In this document: positions 1-8,262 of the stretch, piece by piece | Layout of the letters: each line of letters starts with the position of its first letter | How positions within the stretch are numbered: position 1 is the stretch's first letter | NCBI GenBank assembly: GCA_965247015.1 | Contig: CBDFGG010000001.1 | Span: forward strand, 1-64,000 | DNA length: 64,000 bases | From: JAIXWP01 sp965247015 | GTDB lineage: Bacteria > Bacteroidota > Bacteroidia > Flavobacteriales_D > Sanyastnellaceae | Reading direction: 5' to 3' | The notes under the pieces: model-generated | Told to the model about the DNA's origin: nothing | The model's database searches: none | What the model saw: only the letters and a program-made list of their open reading frames with translations | Position numbers and translations under genes: made by a program

Positions 1-990
1 AATTTACTTGGAACAGATAGCAATGATGCATTCATTTTCGGATGTCTCCCTGTAGCTCTATTCTTCGTTTATATGATGTTGAAGTCTGATAAAGAAGACA
101 GACGTCCTGTTGCTGCGCTTCTTTCAGTATTCGCATGTATCATCATCTTCTGGGCGGTTTTCCATCAAAATGGTGATGCCTTGACCGTTTGGGCGGAAGA
201 ATATACGCATAGAGAAATGCCTGAGGCTATTTCTACTCCTGCTGATAAGGTTGGTATGGCCCAAAAGGTGACTTATGGAGAATGGGTAGATATGCCAGAA
301 GAACAGTTTACTCAATACGTGGATTCATTATCTCAAGTAAAAGCAAGTTTCCCTGAAAAATCTCCCGAGGCGGAACAGATGACAACTCAAATCAAATTGG
401 TTGAATCTTCACACAAATATTTTGAAAACCTGCCTGCTGACCGTCGTCCAGAAAAAGGAAGTTCATTATTGCTTGCATCAACAGAATTATATCAGAGTAT
501 CAATCCTTTCTGGGTCATTCTTTTGACTCCAATAGTGGTAGGTATTTTTTCTGCTCTTAACAGAAGAAAAAGAGAACCAAGCACTCCTACTAAAATTGCC
601 ATCGGACTTGTGATCACCGCCTTGTCTGCACTGGTAATGGTACTAGCCGTTCGTTCGACTGATATCGCTACTGATAAGGCAAGTACTTTGTGGTTGTTTG
701 CTACTTATGGTGTAATCACTTTTGGTGAATTATGCTTGTCTCCAATGGGATTGTCACTCGTTTCAAAACTTTCACCTCCTCGATTGACTGCACTTATGAT
801 GGGCGGTTTCTTCTTATCAACCTCAGTTGGTAATAAACTGGCAGGAATTCTTTCAAGTAATTTCGAGGCAACTGAAGATAAGGGTGGCTTCTTCTTCATG
901 AACTTCGCTTTAGTAATGGCTGCAGCGGTTCTATTGTTTATTCAATTGAAGTGGTTAAATAAAATCATGCGCGAGAAAGGCGTATTTTAA
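1..990 (+). CDS. POT-family peptide transporter, C-terminal part (5' end outside window)
   Basis: The reading frame is open from base 1, so the gene begins upstream of the window and the ATG at 73 is internal. It is the C-terminal half of a proton-dependent oligopeptide transporter (PTR2/POT, major facilitator superfamily) of the inner membrane. The motif GELCLSPMGLS near the end matches the neighbour at 1012, which has GELCLSPIGLS at the same place, so the two genes are tandem paralogues. Between two membrane segments there is a hydrophilic insert of about 100 residues (roughly bases 180-500) that the neighbour lacks. The next gene starts 21 bases downstream, so the two are probably co-transcribed. 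The family call is firm; the substrate (di-/tripeptides) is inferred from the family. Confidence 0.88.
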   Translation, partial: NLLGTDSNDAFIFGCLPVALFFVYMMLKSDKEDRRPVAALLSVFACIIIFWAVFHQNGDALTVWAEEYTHREMPEAISTPADKVGMAQKVTYGEWVDMPEEQFTQYVDSLSQVKASFPEKSPEAEQMTTQIKLVESSHKYFENLPADRRPEKGSSLLLASTELYQSINPFWVILLTPIVVGIFSALNRRKREPSTPTKIAIGLVITALSALVMVLAVRSTDIATDKASTLWLFATYGVITFGELCLSPMGLSLVSKLSPPRLTALMMGGFFLSTSVGNKLAGILSSNFEATEDKGGFFFMNFALVMAAAVLLFIQLKWLNKIMREKGVF

Positions 991-1011
991 TAGATTAAAT
1001 TTTCTAATAAC

Positions 1012-2541
1012 ATGAGTCAAATTCTCGATGCAGAACTAACTGCAGGAAATTCATCAAGTGGAAATGCTGAGTTAGATAAAATTCAGAATTTCCAAGGAAA
1101 ATATCCTAAGCAATTATGGTATTTATTCTTCTCGGAAATGTGGGAGCGCTTCAGCTTCTATGGAATGAGAGGTATGCTGGTGGTGTTCATGGTGAGCCAG
1201 CTTGGAATGAATGAAGGTGTTGCAAACTTGCAATATGGCGCAACTCAGGCATTCGTATATGCCTTCACCTTTATTGGTGGTCTCTTTGCTGATAAAATCC
1301 TAGGATTCAGAAAATCGCTTTTTTGGGGCGGTCTATTGATGATCACGGGTAGCCTTATCTTGGCGCTTGATCCAAAGAATTTCTTCTTCCTTGGTCTAAG
1401 CTTCAATATCATCGGAACTGGTTTCTTCAAACCCAATATTTCAACGATGGTAGGCACACTTTACAAAGAAAACGACAGTCGTCGCGATGCCGGTTTCTCT
1501 TTATTCTATAGTGGGATCAATATCGGTGCTCTCTTAGGAGGATATCTCTGTGTATCTATTGGACAATCGTATTCATGGAATATCGCATTCGGGCTTGCTG
1601 CGGTTGTAATGACCATCAGTTTGCTAACTTTCCTGTTCACCCAGAAAACACTAGGCCCAATTGGTCACTCTCCATTTAAAGGAACACCTAATGAATCAGC
1701 TAAAAAGTGGTATGATTATGCTGTTTATGCAGGAACTCTAATTGCAATTCCCGTAATCATGACATTGGTGGCTAAAACAGAATACACCAATTGGTTTATG
1801 GCTATCGTAGGACCTGCTGCTTTACTGTACATTTTTTATGAAATGACAAAGTACTCAGCAGCAGAAGTAAAAAAACTTTTCGCAGCGCTCATTTTCATTT
1901 TATTCTCTGTTCTATTTTGGGCATTCTTTGAACAAAGTGGAGGTTCACTGAGCCTATTTGCAGCAAATAACCTAGACAATAAACTCGTAGGTCTATTAGA
2001 AGTGAACCCAAATGGTGTGAATAATGCAGCAAATTCATTGTTCGTAATCATCTTCGCTCCATTGCTTGGACTAGTTTGGATCTGGTTGTCTAAAAGACGT
2101 CAAGAACCAAATACAGTGATCAAGTTCGGACTTGGCTTCTTATTCTTAGCAATGGCCTTCTATGTGTTTTTCGCAACAAGATTCTTTGCTAATGCAGCAG
2201 GAATGACATCTCTTGACGTGTTCACCGTTGCATATTTGATTATCACTTTCGGTGAGCTTTGTCTTTCTCCTATTGGTCTTTCGATAATGACTAAGCTTGC
2301 CCCAAAACCATTGCAAGGTGTAATGATGGGAATGTGGTTCTTGGCAAGTGCATACGGCCAATATGTAGCAGGTTTATTAGGTGCTGGAATGACCTCTCCA
2401 AATCCAGAGGCAACAGCAGCTGAGAAGCTCATTTCATATACAGATGGATATCAACAATTAGCCATCTATGCACTTGTAGCGGGTGTGGTATTGATCGCTA
2501 TTTCTCCTTTGGTCAGAAAATTGATGATGGAAGTAAAATAA
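1012..2541 (+). CDS. POT-family proton-dependent peptide transporter
   Basis: A complete 509-residue inner-membrane protein with about twelve hydrophobic segments. The PTR2 signature is near the N terminus (SEMWERFSFYGMRG), followed by the second family motif around FKPNISTMVG, and GELCLSPIGLS in the C-terminal half. Known members import di- and tripeptides with protons. It follows a paralogue by 21 bases and precedes a secreted thioredoxin-like gene by 8 bases, suggesting one operon. Peptide uptake fits an organism that secretes proteases (see the genes ending at 24212 and 48544). The exact substrate cannot be read from the sequence. Confidence 0.93.
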   Translation: MSQILDAELTAGNSSSGNAELDKIQNFQGKYPKQLWYLFFSEMWERFSFYGMRGMLVVFMVSQLGMNEGVANLQYGATQAFVYAFTFIGGLFADKILGFRKSLFWGGLLMITGSLILALDPKNFFFLGLSFNIIGTGFFKPNISTMVGTLYKENDSRRDAGFSLFYSGINIGALLGGYLCVSIGQSYSWNIAFGLAAVVMTISLLTFLFTQKTLGPIGHSPFKGTPNESAKKWYDYAVYAGTLIAIPVIMTLVAKTEYTNWFMAIVGPAALLYIFYEMTKYSAAEVKKLFAALIFILFSVLFWAFFEQSGGSLSLFAANNLDNKLVGLLEVNPNGVNNAANSLFVIIFAPLLGLVWIWLSKRRQEPNTVIKFGLGFLFLAMAFYVFFATRFFANAAGMTSLDVFTVAYLIITFGELCLSPIGLSIMTKLAPKPLQGVMMGMWFLASAYGQYVAGLLGAGMTSPNPEATAAEKLISYTDGYQQLAIYALVAGVVLIAISPLVRKLMMEVK

Positions 2542-2549
2542 TAATTCTA

Positions 2550-3155
2550 ATGAAAAAAGTACTTTTTCGAGCAGCTTTCGCTTTGATTGGATTCTCAGTA
2601 GTATCCGCTACTGTTATTGCTCAAACCACTTCTGCTCCTGCCCCGGTGGCCAAGAGAACAGAAGATGTAGCAACCACGCAAATCAATTGGATGACCGTTG
2701 AGGAAGCAATTGCGGCTGCTGCAAAGAATCCCAAAAAGATCATGGTTGATGTTTATACGAAGTGGTGCGGACCATGTAAAATGATGTCACAAAACACATT
2801 TACTGATCCAACCTTCATCGAGTATATGAATGCCAATTATTACTGTGTAAAATTCGATGCTGAATCACCAGAACCGGTTCAATACAAAGGTCAGACTTAT
2901 TCAAATCCAGATTACGATGCTACTAAGCAAGGTCGCAATGGCGTTCACCAATTTGCGAGATATCTGAATGTGTCTGCCTATCCGACCCTTGTTTTTCTAG
3001 ACGAAAACGGAACTTATATCGGTCCTGTGGTCGGATACAAAGTGGCAAAAGACTTGGAGATTTTCGTCAAGTTCTTTGCAAACAATGATTACAAGTCAGT
3101 TCTCACTCAAGAACAGTGGGTAGCTTACCAACAAAACTTTAAGCCAACCTGGTAA
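2550..3155 (+). CDS. secreted thioredoxin-like protein
   Basis: A 201-residue protein with a signal peptide (about residues 1-25, ending in VIAQ) and a thioredoxin fold. The active site WCGPC has its cysteines at residues 73 and 76, and the conserved cis-proline is in SAYPTLVFLD. Export places it in the periplasm, where such proteins reduce or isomerise disulfides. It starts 8 bases after the peptide transporter and is the last gene before a strong terminator hairpin, so it probably belongs to the transporter operon. The linker between signal and domain is Ala/Pro/Thr-rich. Its partner is unknown. Confidence 0.85.
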   Translation: MKKVLFRAAFALIGFSVVSATVIAQTTSAPAPVAKRTEDVATTQINWMTVEEAIAAAAKNPKKIMVDVYTKWCGPCKMMSQNTFTDPTFIEYMNANYYCVKFDAESPEPVQYKGQTYSNPDYDATKQGRNGVHQFARYLNVSAYPTLVFLDENGTYIGPVVGYKVAKDLEIFVKFFANNDYKSVLTQEQWVAYQQNFKPTW

Positions 3156-3175
3156 GCTTTTTCAAATAGTATTAA

Positions 3176-3210
3176 AAAAAAATCCCTCGTCAATGACGAG
3201 GGATTTTTTT
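3176..3210 (+). terminator. bidirectional Rho-independent terminator
   Basis: A hairpin with stem TCCCTCGTC (3183-3191) and GACGAGGGA (3195-3203), preceded by an A run and followed by a T run. It can stop both the plus-strand transporter operon and the converging trxA gene. Confidence 0.9.
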
Positions 3211-3227
3211 ATGCGTTGATTTGGATA

Positions 3228-3548
3228 TTATCCAAGTAATGCTTCGATTTTTTCAGTTAGGACGTTCTTTGGAACAGCTCCTACGCTCTTATCAACCACT
3301 TGACCACCTTTAAGGAAGATGATCGTTGGGATGTTGCGAATACCGAATTTTGCGCTGATATCTGGATTCTCATCCACATTCACTTTACCGATTACCGCTT
3401 TACCGTTATAATCGTTTGCCATTTCTTCAACGATTGGCGATACCATGCGGCAAGGACCGCACCACTCCGCCCAAAAGTCAATCATTACAGGCTTATCTGA
3501 ATTCATTGCAAGTTCTGCAAAGTTTGAATCAGTGATTTCTACTGCCAT
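3228..3548 (-). CDS. trxA: thioredoxin
   Basis: A 106-residue cytoplasmic thioredoxin of the usual length. It has the WCGPC active site (cysteines at residues 30 and 33), the cis-proline in RNIPTIIF and the closing KGGQVV segment. It is the general protein disulfide reductase, recycled by thioredoxin reductase (not in this window). It is monocistronic: a terminator lies just past its stop, and a TACCTTTG -7 box lies about 100 bases upstream on the minus strand (3649-3656), giving a leader of roughly 95 bases. The gene diverges from the DinB-like gene at 3698. Confidence 0.96.
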   Translation of the reverse strand: MAVEITDSNFAELAMNSDKPVMIDFWAEWCGPCRMVSPIVEEMANDYNGKAVIGKVNVDENPDISAKFGIRNIPTIIFLKGGQVVDKSVGAVPKNVLTEKIEALLG

Positions 3549-3648
3549 GGTTTTTTATTATTTGTAAAAAAGTTATTTTAATTGATGCGCCTTATGACAA
3601 CAATCCTTCCACTTGTAATGTTCGGAATTTCTGACATATAACGGACGG

Positions 3649-3656
3649 CAAAGGTA
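3649..3656 (-). promoter_or_regulatory. trxA -7 box TACCTTTG
   Basis: An exact match to the Bacteroidetes -7 consensus TAnnTTTG on the minus strand. A start site about 5 bases downstream would give trxA a leader of about 95 bases. I see no clear -33 TTG. Confidence 0.6.
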
Positions 3657-3684
3657 AAGAAATTTTTTAGAGTCTACATCGTAT

Positions 3685-3692
3685 TACTTTTG
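3685..3692 (+). promoter_or_regulatory. -7 box TACTTTTG of the DinB-like gene
   Basis: An exact TAnnTTTG match ending 5 bases before the ATG at 3698, so the transcript is probably leaderless or nearly so. It diverges from the trxA promoter 29 bases away. Confidence 0.6.
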
Positions 3693-3697
3693 CTCAC

Positions 3698-4147
3698 ATG
3701 GAAACAGTCGATCTATTAAGGGAAACACCAACAGCGCTAGCAAATCTGGTCAAGAAAATTGATAAAAATCTATTATTGGCAAAGCCAGATTCGAAATGGA
3801 GTATTCAAGAACATGTTGGTCACTTGCTTACCATAGAAAGCCTATGGATAGCGCGATTCGATGATTTCGTATTGCAAAAGCCCTTCCTGAGACCTTGGAA
3901 TGGCACCAATGCCGATACTGATGCGGGACAATTCAATTTGCAAGGTATTTCACAAATTTTGGATGACTTTGCATCAATTCGAAATGCCCACTTGAACTTA
4001 TTGGAAAAATATCTGCCAAAACAGGACGAAATGACTTGCTTTCATCAGGGCAAAGGAATTGACTTGACTTTGAGAGCGCATCTTGAAATGATGCTTCAAC
4101 ACGATCAAGACCATCTTGAAATAATTCGTAAACGTCTCGTAAAATAA
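3698..4147 (+). CDS. DinB-family four-helix protein
   Basis: A 149-residue protein resembling the DinB/YfiT-like four-helix bundle family, which includes putative metal-dependent thiol transferases. Likely metal ligands are the histidine in WSIQEHVGHL near residue 40 and the C-terminal histidines in HLEMMLQHDQDH. The ATG lies 5 bases after a TACTTTTG promoter box, which supports this start. The next gene begins 1 base after the stop, so they are likely co-translated. The family is recognisable; the substrate is not. Confidence 0.8.
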   Translation: METVDLLRETPTALANLVKKIDKNLLLAKPDSKWSIQEHVGHLLTIESLWIARFDDFVLQKPFLRPWNGTNADTDAGQFNLQGISQILDDFASIRNAHLNLLEKYLPKQDEMTCFHQGKGIDLTLRAHLEMMLQHDQDHLEIIRKRLVK

Positions 4148-4148
4148 T

Positions 4149-4619
4149 ATGGATACTGCAAGTCTGAGTGAGCTGAAGAAGGAACTTCAAACCATCCCGC
4201 AGAAGGTTCTAATAGAACATTTATTACGAGTTGCCAAATACAAGAAAGAAAACAAAGAGCTTCTCTCCTACTTGCTTTTTGAATCACATGATGAGCAAGG
4301 ATTTATTTCTTCTGTGCAGCAATTGATGGATGCGTCGTTCGATGAAATCAATGATAGCAATTCTTATCTTGCCAAGAAGAGTGTAAGAAAGATTCTCAGA
4401 ACGGTCACGAAATACATAAAATATTCCGGTAAAAAAGAAACCGAAATAGAACTACTCATTCATTTTTGTCGAAGGTTGAAAGAGTACGATCTTGTTCAAT
4501 ACCGAAACATCGTTCTATTGAATATTTATGATCGTCAACTATCAAAAATCGGTAAAAGCATTTTAACCCTTCACGAAGACCTGCAGTACGATTACCAGCA
4601 GATGCTGGCAGAATTGTAA
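4149..4619 (+). CDS. conserved hypothetical helical protein
   Basis: A 156-residue soluble protein that I do not recognise. It is Leu/Lys/Glu-rich and predicted largely helical, with no signal peptide, membrane segment or obvious catalytic motif. The middle (SYLAKKSVRKILRTVTKYIKY) is strongly basic. It follows the DinB-like gene by 1 base, which implies translational coupling and perhaps a shared role. Normal codon use and tight packing support a real gene. Confidence 0.6.
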   Translation: MDTASLSELKKELQTIPQKVLIEHLLRVAKYKKENKELLSYLLFESHDEQGFISSVQQLMDASFDEINDSNSYLAKKSVRKILRTVTKYIKYSGKKETEIELLIHFCRRLKEYDLVQYRNIVLLNIYDRQLSKIGKSILTLHEDLQYDYQQMLAEL

Positions 4620-4652
4620 AAAATTGCATGATTCTATTACTGCAGAGCCGAG

Positions 4653-4660
4653 TATATTTG
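4653..4660 (+). promoter_or_regulatory. lgt -7 box TATATTTG
   Basis: An exact TAnnTTTG match, ending 4 bases before the lgt ATG at 4665. The spacing predicts a leaderless mRNA. Confidence 0.6.
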
Positions 4661-4664
4661 CCTT

Positions 4665-5882
4665 ATGTATCCAACCATTTATCACGCACTACTTGATCTA
4701 TTTGGAATAGATTGGCCATGGACTAAGTTGCTAAACAGTTTCGGTTTTTTTGTTGCGCTAGCTTTTGTAGCAGCTAGTTACACCCTATCAAAAGAGCTGA
4801 GAAGAAAAGAAACGCAAGGTCTAGTAAAAGGGGAAAAGAGAAAATTTGTCACGGGTAAAGGTCCAGATTGGATGGACATCATTACAAATGCTTTTCTAGG
4901 TTTCATTCTAGGTTGGAAATTCATTTATCTCTTCTTGAATAGCTCTAGACTCTTTGTTCCTGGGCAATCACCACAAGAGCATATATTTTCTACTGAAGGT
5001 AATTTTGGACTAGGAATATTTCTTGCGTTGGCATTTGGAGGTTGGAGATGGTGGTATTACAAAAAGCGTCAATTACCAACGCCAAAAGAAGAAATCGTCG
5101 ACTTTCATGTTTACGAATACACTGGCACTATAACATTTATAGCGGCTGTTTGCGGGATCGCTGGAGCAAAGCTCTTTCACCTTTTCGAAAATCCTGATGA
5201 GTTCATAGCTTTCTTCTCACGTCCAGACTTACAGAGTTTTCTAAGTGGACTTACAGTTTACGGCGGCTTAATCATGGGAGCAGCAGGCGTTCTTTACTTT
5301 GCCTGGAAAAAAGGAATTCCATTCCTTCATTTGACTGATGCTGCCACGCCTGGAATGATTCTCGCCTACGGTATTGGTCGCATTGGTTGTCAGGTAAGTG
5401 GTGATGGTGACTGGGGTGTTGCTAATGCTGCGCCAAAACCAGGTTGGCTGTCTTGGTTACCCGATTGGACATGGTCTTATGACTATCCTAATAATGTGAA
5501 TCAAGTGTTAGGTCCCAGTGCAGATACATTTGGTATGAGAATCACCGATCCAAATGTTCCATGCTGGGATGGCTATTGCACCCATTTAGTGCCATCTGTT
5601 TGGCCGACTCCGTTGTATGAAACAATAATGGCCACGTTAATTTTCATCTTGCTTTGGTCATTAAGAAAAAGAATAAAGGTTGCAGGTGTGATTACTGGAT
5701 TATACCTGGTTTTCAACGGACTTGAGCGATTCTTAATAGAGTCGATTCGAGTGAACAATAAATTTGATTTACTAGGAATTCAAGCAACACAAGCGCAAGT
5801 GATTGCAGTGTGTTTTATGCTTGCCGGAGGTGCAATGCTCTTTTGGAGATGGAAAGTGTCACAAAAGCTAGCTGCGAAGTAA
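4665..5882 (+). CDS. lgt: prolipoprotein diacylglyceryl transferase
   Basis: A multi-pass inner-membrane enzyme that moves a diacylglyceryl group from phosphatidylglycerol to the lipobox cysteine of prolipoproteins. The Lgt core is visible as VYGGLIMGAAG followed by AYGIGRIGCQVSGDGDWG, the Bacteroidetes form of the GRxGN signature, and a final LERFLIESIR segment. At 405 residues it is longer than the roughly 260-300 of proteobacterial Lgt, with an extra N-terminal membrane part and a loop around residues 260-310 (GWLSWLPDWTWSYDYPNN). The many lipoproteins in this window are its substrates. It has its own promoter box at 4653. Confidence 0.93.
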   Translation: MYPTIYHALLDLFGIDWPWTKLLNSFGFFVALAFVAASYTLSKELRRKETQGLVKGEKRKFVTGKGPDWMDIITNAFLGFILGWKFIYLFLNSSRLFVPGQSPQEHIFSTEGNFGLGIFLALAFGGWRWWYYKKRQLPTPKEEIVDFHVYEYTGTITFIAAVCGIAGAKLFHLFENPDEFIAFFSRPDLQSFLSGLTVYGGLIMGAAGVLYFAWKKGIPFLHLTDAATPGMILAYGIGRIGCQVSGDGDWGVANAAPKPGWLSWLPDWTWSYDYPNNVNQVLGPSADTFGMRITDPNVPCWDGYCTHLVPSVWPTPLYETIMATLIFILLWSLRKRIKVAGVITGLYLVFNGLERFLIESIRVNNKFDLLGIQATQAQVIAVCFMLAGGAMLFWRWKVSQKLAAK

Positions 5883-5942
5883 TCAGCTATAGGATTGATA
5901 ATAGGAAGATTAAAAGATATATCAGATTTTTTTTATAAAATA

Positions 5943-5973
5943 TTTGGAGAACGAGATAAATCATCTATTTTTG
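5943..5973 (+). promoter_or_regulatory. tRNA-Asp promoter, TTTG-N19-TATTTTTG
   Basis: One of the best promoters in the window. TTTG at 5943-5946 is separated by 19 bases from TATTTTTG at 5966-5973, matching the Bacteroidetes primary sigma factor consensus. The tRNA begins 32 bases downstream. Confidence 0.72.
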
Positions 5974-6005
5974 CCACCGCTTTCGAAGGAAAGTAAAAGC
6001 ATTTT

Positions 6006-6082
6006 GGTCCGGTAGTTCAGTTGGTTAGAATACATGCCTGTCACGCATGGGGTCGCGGGTTCGAGTCCCGTCCGGACCGCCA
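6006..6082 (+). tRNA. tRNA-Asp (GTC)
   Basis: A 77-base tRNA. The acceptor stem is GGTCCGG with CCGGACC, the anticodon GTC sits in loop CTGTCAC, and the T loop is the canonical TTCGAGT. The CCA end is encoded (6080-6082). A promoter lies upstream and a terminator downstream, so it is a single-tRNA transcript. Confidence 0.97.
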
Positions 6083-6088
6083 ACAAAA

Positions 6089-6119
6089 AGAAGCCTTTCA
6101 TATTGAAAGGCTTTTTTTT
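6089..6119 (+). terminator. Rho-independent terminator after tRNA-Asp
   Basis: Stem AGCCTTTCA with TGAAAGGCT (6092-6112) and a 3-base loop, followed by a run of T. Confidence 0.88.
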
Positions 6120-6180
6120 ATTCCTTGCTGAGGAGCGTTGAGTTTTCCGTAGGTTTACAATCTCCGAAAAATGAAATGAT

Positions 6181-6852
6181 ATGAATGATCCGAAGAAAAA
6201 ACTTGTCATATTCGGAAGTGGATTTTTAGGCGAATTAGCACACTTCTACTTTACAAACGATTCCAATTACGAAGTAGTGGCTTTTACAGCAGATGCCCAG
6301 TACATCAAAGAAAGCACATATCTAGGTTTACCATGTATTCCGTTTGAAGAACTCGAACAGCACTACTCCCCTTCTGATGTTCACCTTTTTGTCGCTATTG
6401 GGTATAGTAAACTCAATGCCATTCGAATCGCAAAATTCAACGCTGCGAAGGCAAAAGGATATACACTAGCATCCTACGTCTCATCAAAAAGCAGCACATG
6501 GCCTCAAAGCATGAACATCGGTGAAAATGTCTTCATCATGGAAAACAATGTATTGATGCCTTTCTGTACGATTGAAGACAACGTTTTAGTGTGGGTAGGA
6601 AATATTCTATCCCATCATAGTGTCATCAAAAAACATACAACCATCACCTCACACGCTGCAATAGGCGGAAATGTAATCATTGGTGAGGGGTGCTTTATTG
6701 GTCTAAACGCTACCATTCGTGATAGTATTGAAATAGCAGATGGCACCGTGATAGCTGCATCCTCTAACGTCATTAAAAACACAGAGCCTCATTCAGTTTA
6801 CATGGGCAGTCCAGCGGTATATAAAATGAAGGCTGAAGACGCTAAGATTTAG
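6181..6852 (+). CDS. PglD/NeuD-like hexapeptide acyltransferase
   Basis: A 223-residue protein in two parts. An N-terminal Rossmann-like domain (FGSGFLGELA, residues about 5-80) is typical of PglD/NeuD. A C-terminal left-handed beta-helix follows, built from hexapeptide repeats (GENVFI, GGNVIIGEGCFIGLNATI). A histidine pair in NILSHHSVI fits the catalytic histidine of the family. Relatives acetylate amino groups of nucleotide sugars for glycan or O-antigen synthesis. The stand-alone setting gives no substrate clue, so the acceptor is unknown. Confidence 0.82.
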   Translation: MNDPKKKLVIFGSGFLGELAHFYFTNDSNYEVVAFTADAQYIKESTYLGLPCIPFEELEQHYSPSDVHLFVAIGYSKLNAIRIAKFNAAKAKGYTLASYVSSKSSTWPQSMNIGENVFIMENNVLMPFCTIEDNVLVWVGNILSHHSVIKKHTTITSHAAIGGNVIIGEGCFIGLNATIRDSIEIADGTVIAASSNVIKNTEPHSVYMGSPAVYKMKAEDAKI

Positions 6853-6893
6853 AATGGCATAATATTTAGAACATCGTTTTAAAATTTTTCAAT

Positions 6894-7460
6894 ATGAAAA
6901 CATTACACATAAAAAGCTTTATTATTTTTTCTTTAGCATTGAGCCTTTTCGCATCTTGTTCAAAGACTTCACCTCTAGGTGAAAAAGTGAAAGAGCCCTT
7001 CACAGGAAACAAATATGAAAGTAGCAATCGTTATTTCAGAGCGGTTGGCAAAGGAGATAGTTCTGATGAAAACATAGCAAAAAATAAAGCTGACCTTCAA
7101 GCAAAGAAAGAACTCGCTCAACAAGTTGAAACAAGAATGAAAGTGGTAACAGACCAATATCTTGCGGAAACCGAGGTGAATAACTCGAGTGAAATCAATG
7201 ATAAGTTTCAATCATTGATTCGTGAGGTAACCAACACCCAGATAGCTGATCTAAGAAAAATTGGTGAGGAAAAATACTTAAACACGGAAGGAAAGTACAC
7301 CGTCTTTATCGCTTACGAGATTCATAAACGAGATATGTATCGATTCATGAAGCGTCAAGCAAAACTAGATGCAAAGCTCAATGAAGCAGAAAGAAAAGCC
7401 ATTGAGGAAATTCTTGATGAGGAATTAAAGAAAGTTGAAGCACTTGGAGAAGGTGAATAA
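6894..7460 (+). CDS. LPP20-like lipoprotein
   Basis: A 188-residue lipoprotein: signal peptide, then lipobox FASC with the lipidated cysteine at residue 22. The body resembles the LPP20 lipoprotein family (RAVGKGDSSDENIAKNKAD, then a helical segment ending in LAQQVETRM). The C terminus is a highly charged helix, probably coiled coil. Members are outer-membrane lipoproteins of unknown function. A terminator follows immediately. Confidence 0.72.
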   Translation: MKTLHIKSFIIFSLALSLFASCSKTSPLGEKVKEPFTGNKYESSNRYFRAVGKGDSSDENIAKNKADLQAKKELAQQVETRMKVVTDQYLAETEVNNSSEINDKFQSLIREVTNTQIADLRKIGEEKYLNTEGKYTVFIAYEIHKRDMYRFMKRQAKLDAKLNEAERKAIEEILDEELKKVEALGEGE

Positions 7461-7465
7461 TCAAA

Positions 7466-7499
7466 AACAAAAAACCTCGGAAATTCCGAGGTTTTTTTA
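7466..7499 (+). terminator. bidirectional Rho-independent terminator
   Basis: Stem ACCTCGG (7474-7480) with CCGAGGT (7486-7492), flanked by an A run and a T run. It separates the lipoprotein gene from the converging FKBP gene. Confidence 0.9.
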
Positions 7500-7519
7500 T
7501 GCTTTAAATAATCTGTCGA

Positions 7520-8200
7520 TTATTGAACTGGCTCAACTTCGATCAACTCAACATCGAAAATCAATGTAGAATATGCTTCGATTGGACCTGTAGCGCGAGC
7601 GCCATAAGCCAAGTTTTGTGGAATATAGAAAGTATACTTCGCACCTTTCTTCATCAACTGAAGACCTTCAGTCCAACCAGGAATTACTTGGTTCAAACCG
7701 AAACTTGCTGGCTGACCTCTTTCTACAGAGCTGTCAAATACTTTTCCATCGATCGTAGTACCGTGGTAGTGAACAGTCACTTTGTCGTTAGCGTCAGGTT
7801 GTGCTCCTGTTCCTTCAGAAACTACTTTGTATTGTAATCCGCTTGCGGTTGTTACAACACCGTCTTTTGATTTGTTAGCAGCTAAGTAATCTTCGCCTGC
7901 TTTTTTGTTTGTTTCGCTTTTTGCTTCTGCCATTTTTTTCATTGATTCACGAATAAAAGTTTCAGCAGTTTCTACATCCATTGCAGATGTGCTATCCATG
8001 TGTTCACGGATACCTTGCAAGAATTTATCGTAATCAACTTCGTTGAGACCGCTCTCAGCAAGGTTAGTAGCGATAGAAACACCAAGTGCATATGAAAGAG
8101 AGTCATTGCTGTTCTCTAGTTTTGCAGCACTTTTTCCTCCGTTTTTGCATGAAGCAAAGGCACTTGCCACTGCAATTGCAGCGATGAAGATTTTTTTCAT
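7520..8200 (-). CDS. FKBP-type peptidyl-prolyl isomerase, lipoprotein
   Basis: A 226-residue lipoprotein with lipobox FASC (cysteine at residue 18). A helical dimerisation region of the FkpA/Mip type (about 25-115) is followed by an FKBP catalytic domain (VTVHYHGTTIDGKVFDSS, QVIPGWTEGLQLMKKG, IPQNLAYG). It assists folding of periplasmic and outer-membrane proteins by proline isomerisation. A near-consensus -7 box TAAGTTCG lies on the minus strand at 8233-8240, about 33 bases upstream. The gene stands alone between two terminated units. Confidence 0.93.
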   Translation of the reverse strand: MKKIFIAAIAVASAFASCKNGGKSAAKLENSNDSLSYALGVSIATNLAESGLNEVDYDKFLQGIREHMDSTSAMDVETAETFIRESMKKMAEAKSETNKKAGEDYLAANKSKDGVVTTASGLQYKVVSEGTGAQPDANDKVTVHYHGTTIDGKVFDSSVERGQPASFGLNQVIPGWTEGLQLMKKGAKYTFYIPQNLAYGARATGPIEAYSTLIFDVELIEVEPVQ

Positions 8201-8262
8201 GGGTTATTTATTTCAAATTTTAATTTCGGGTGCGAACTTAAACCTAAGTTGTCATATTTCAA

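Noticed and set aside
5961..6209. Minus-strand open frame across tRNA-Asp with a TGLEPATPCVTG-like peptide
   Set aside because: It is the antisense translation of the tRNA, a well-known false protein in databases.
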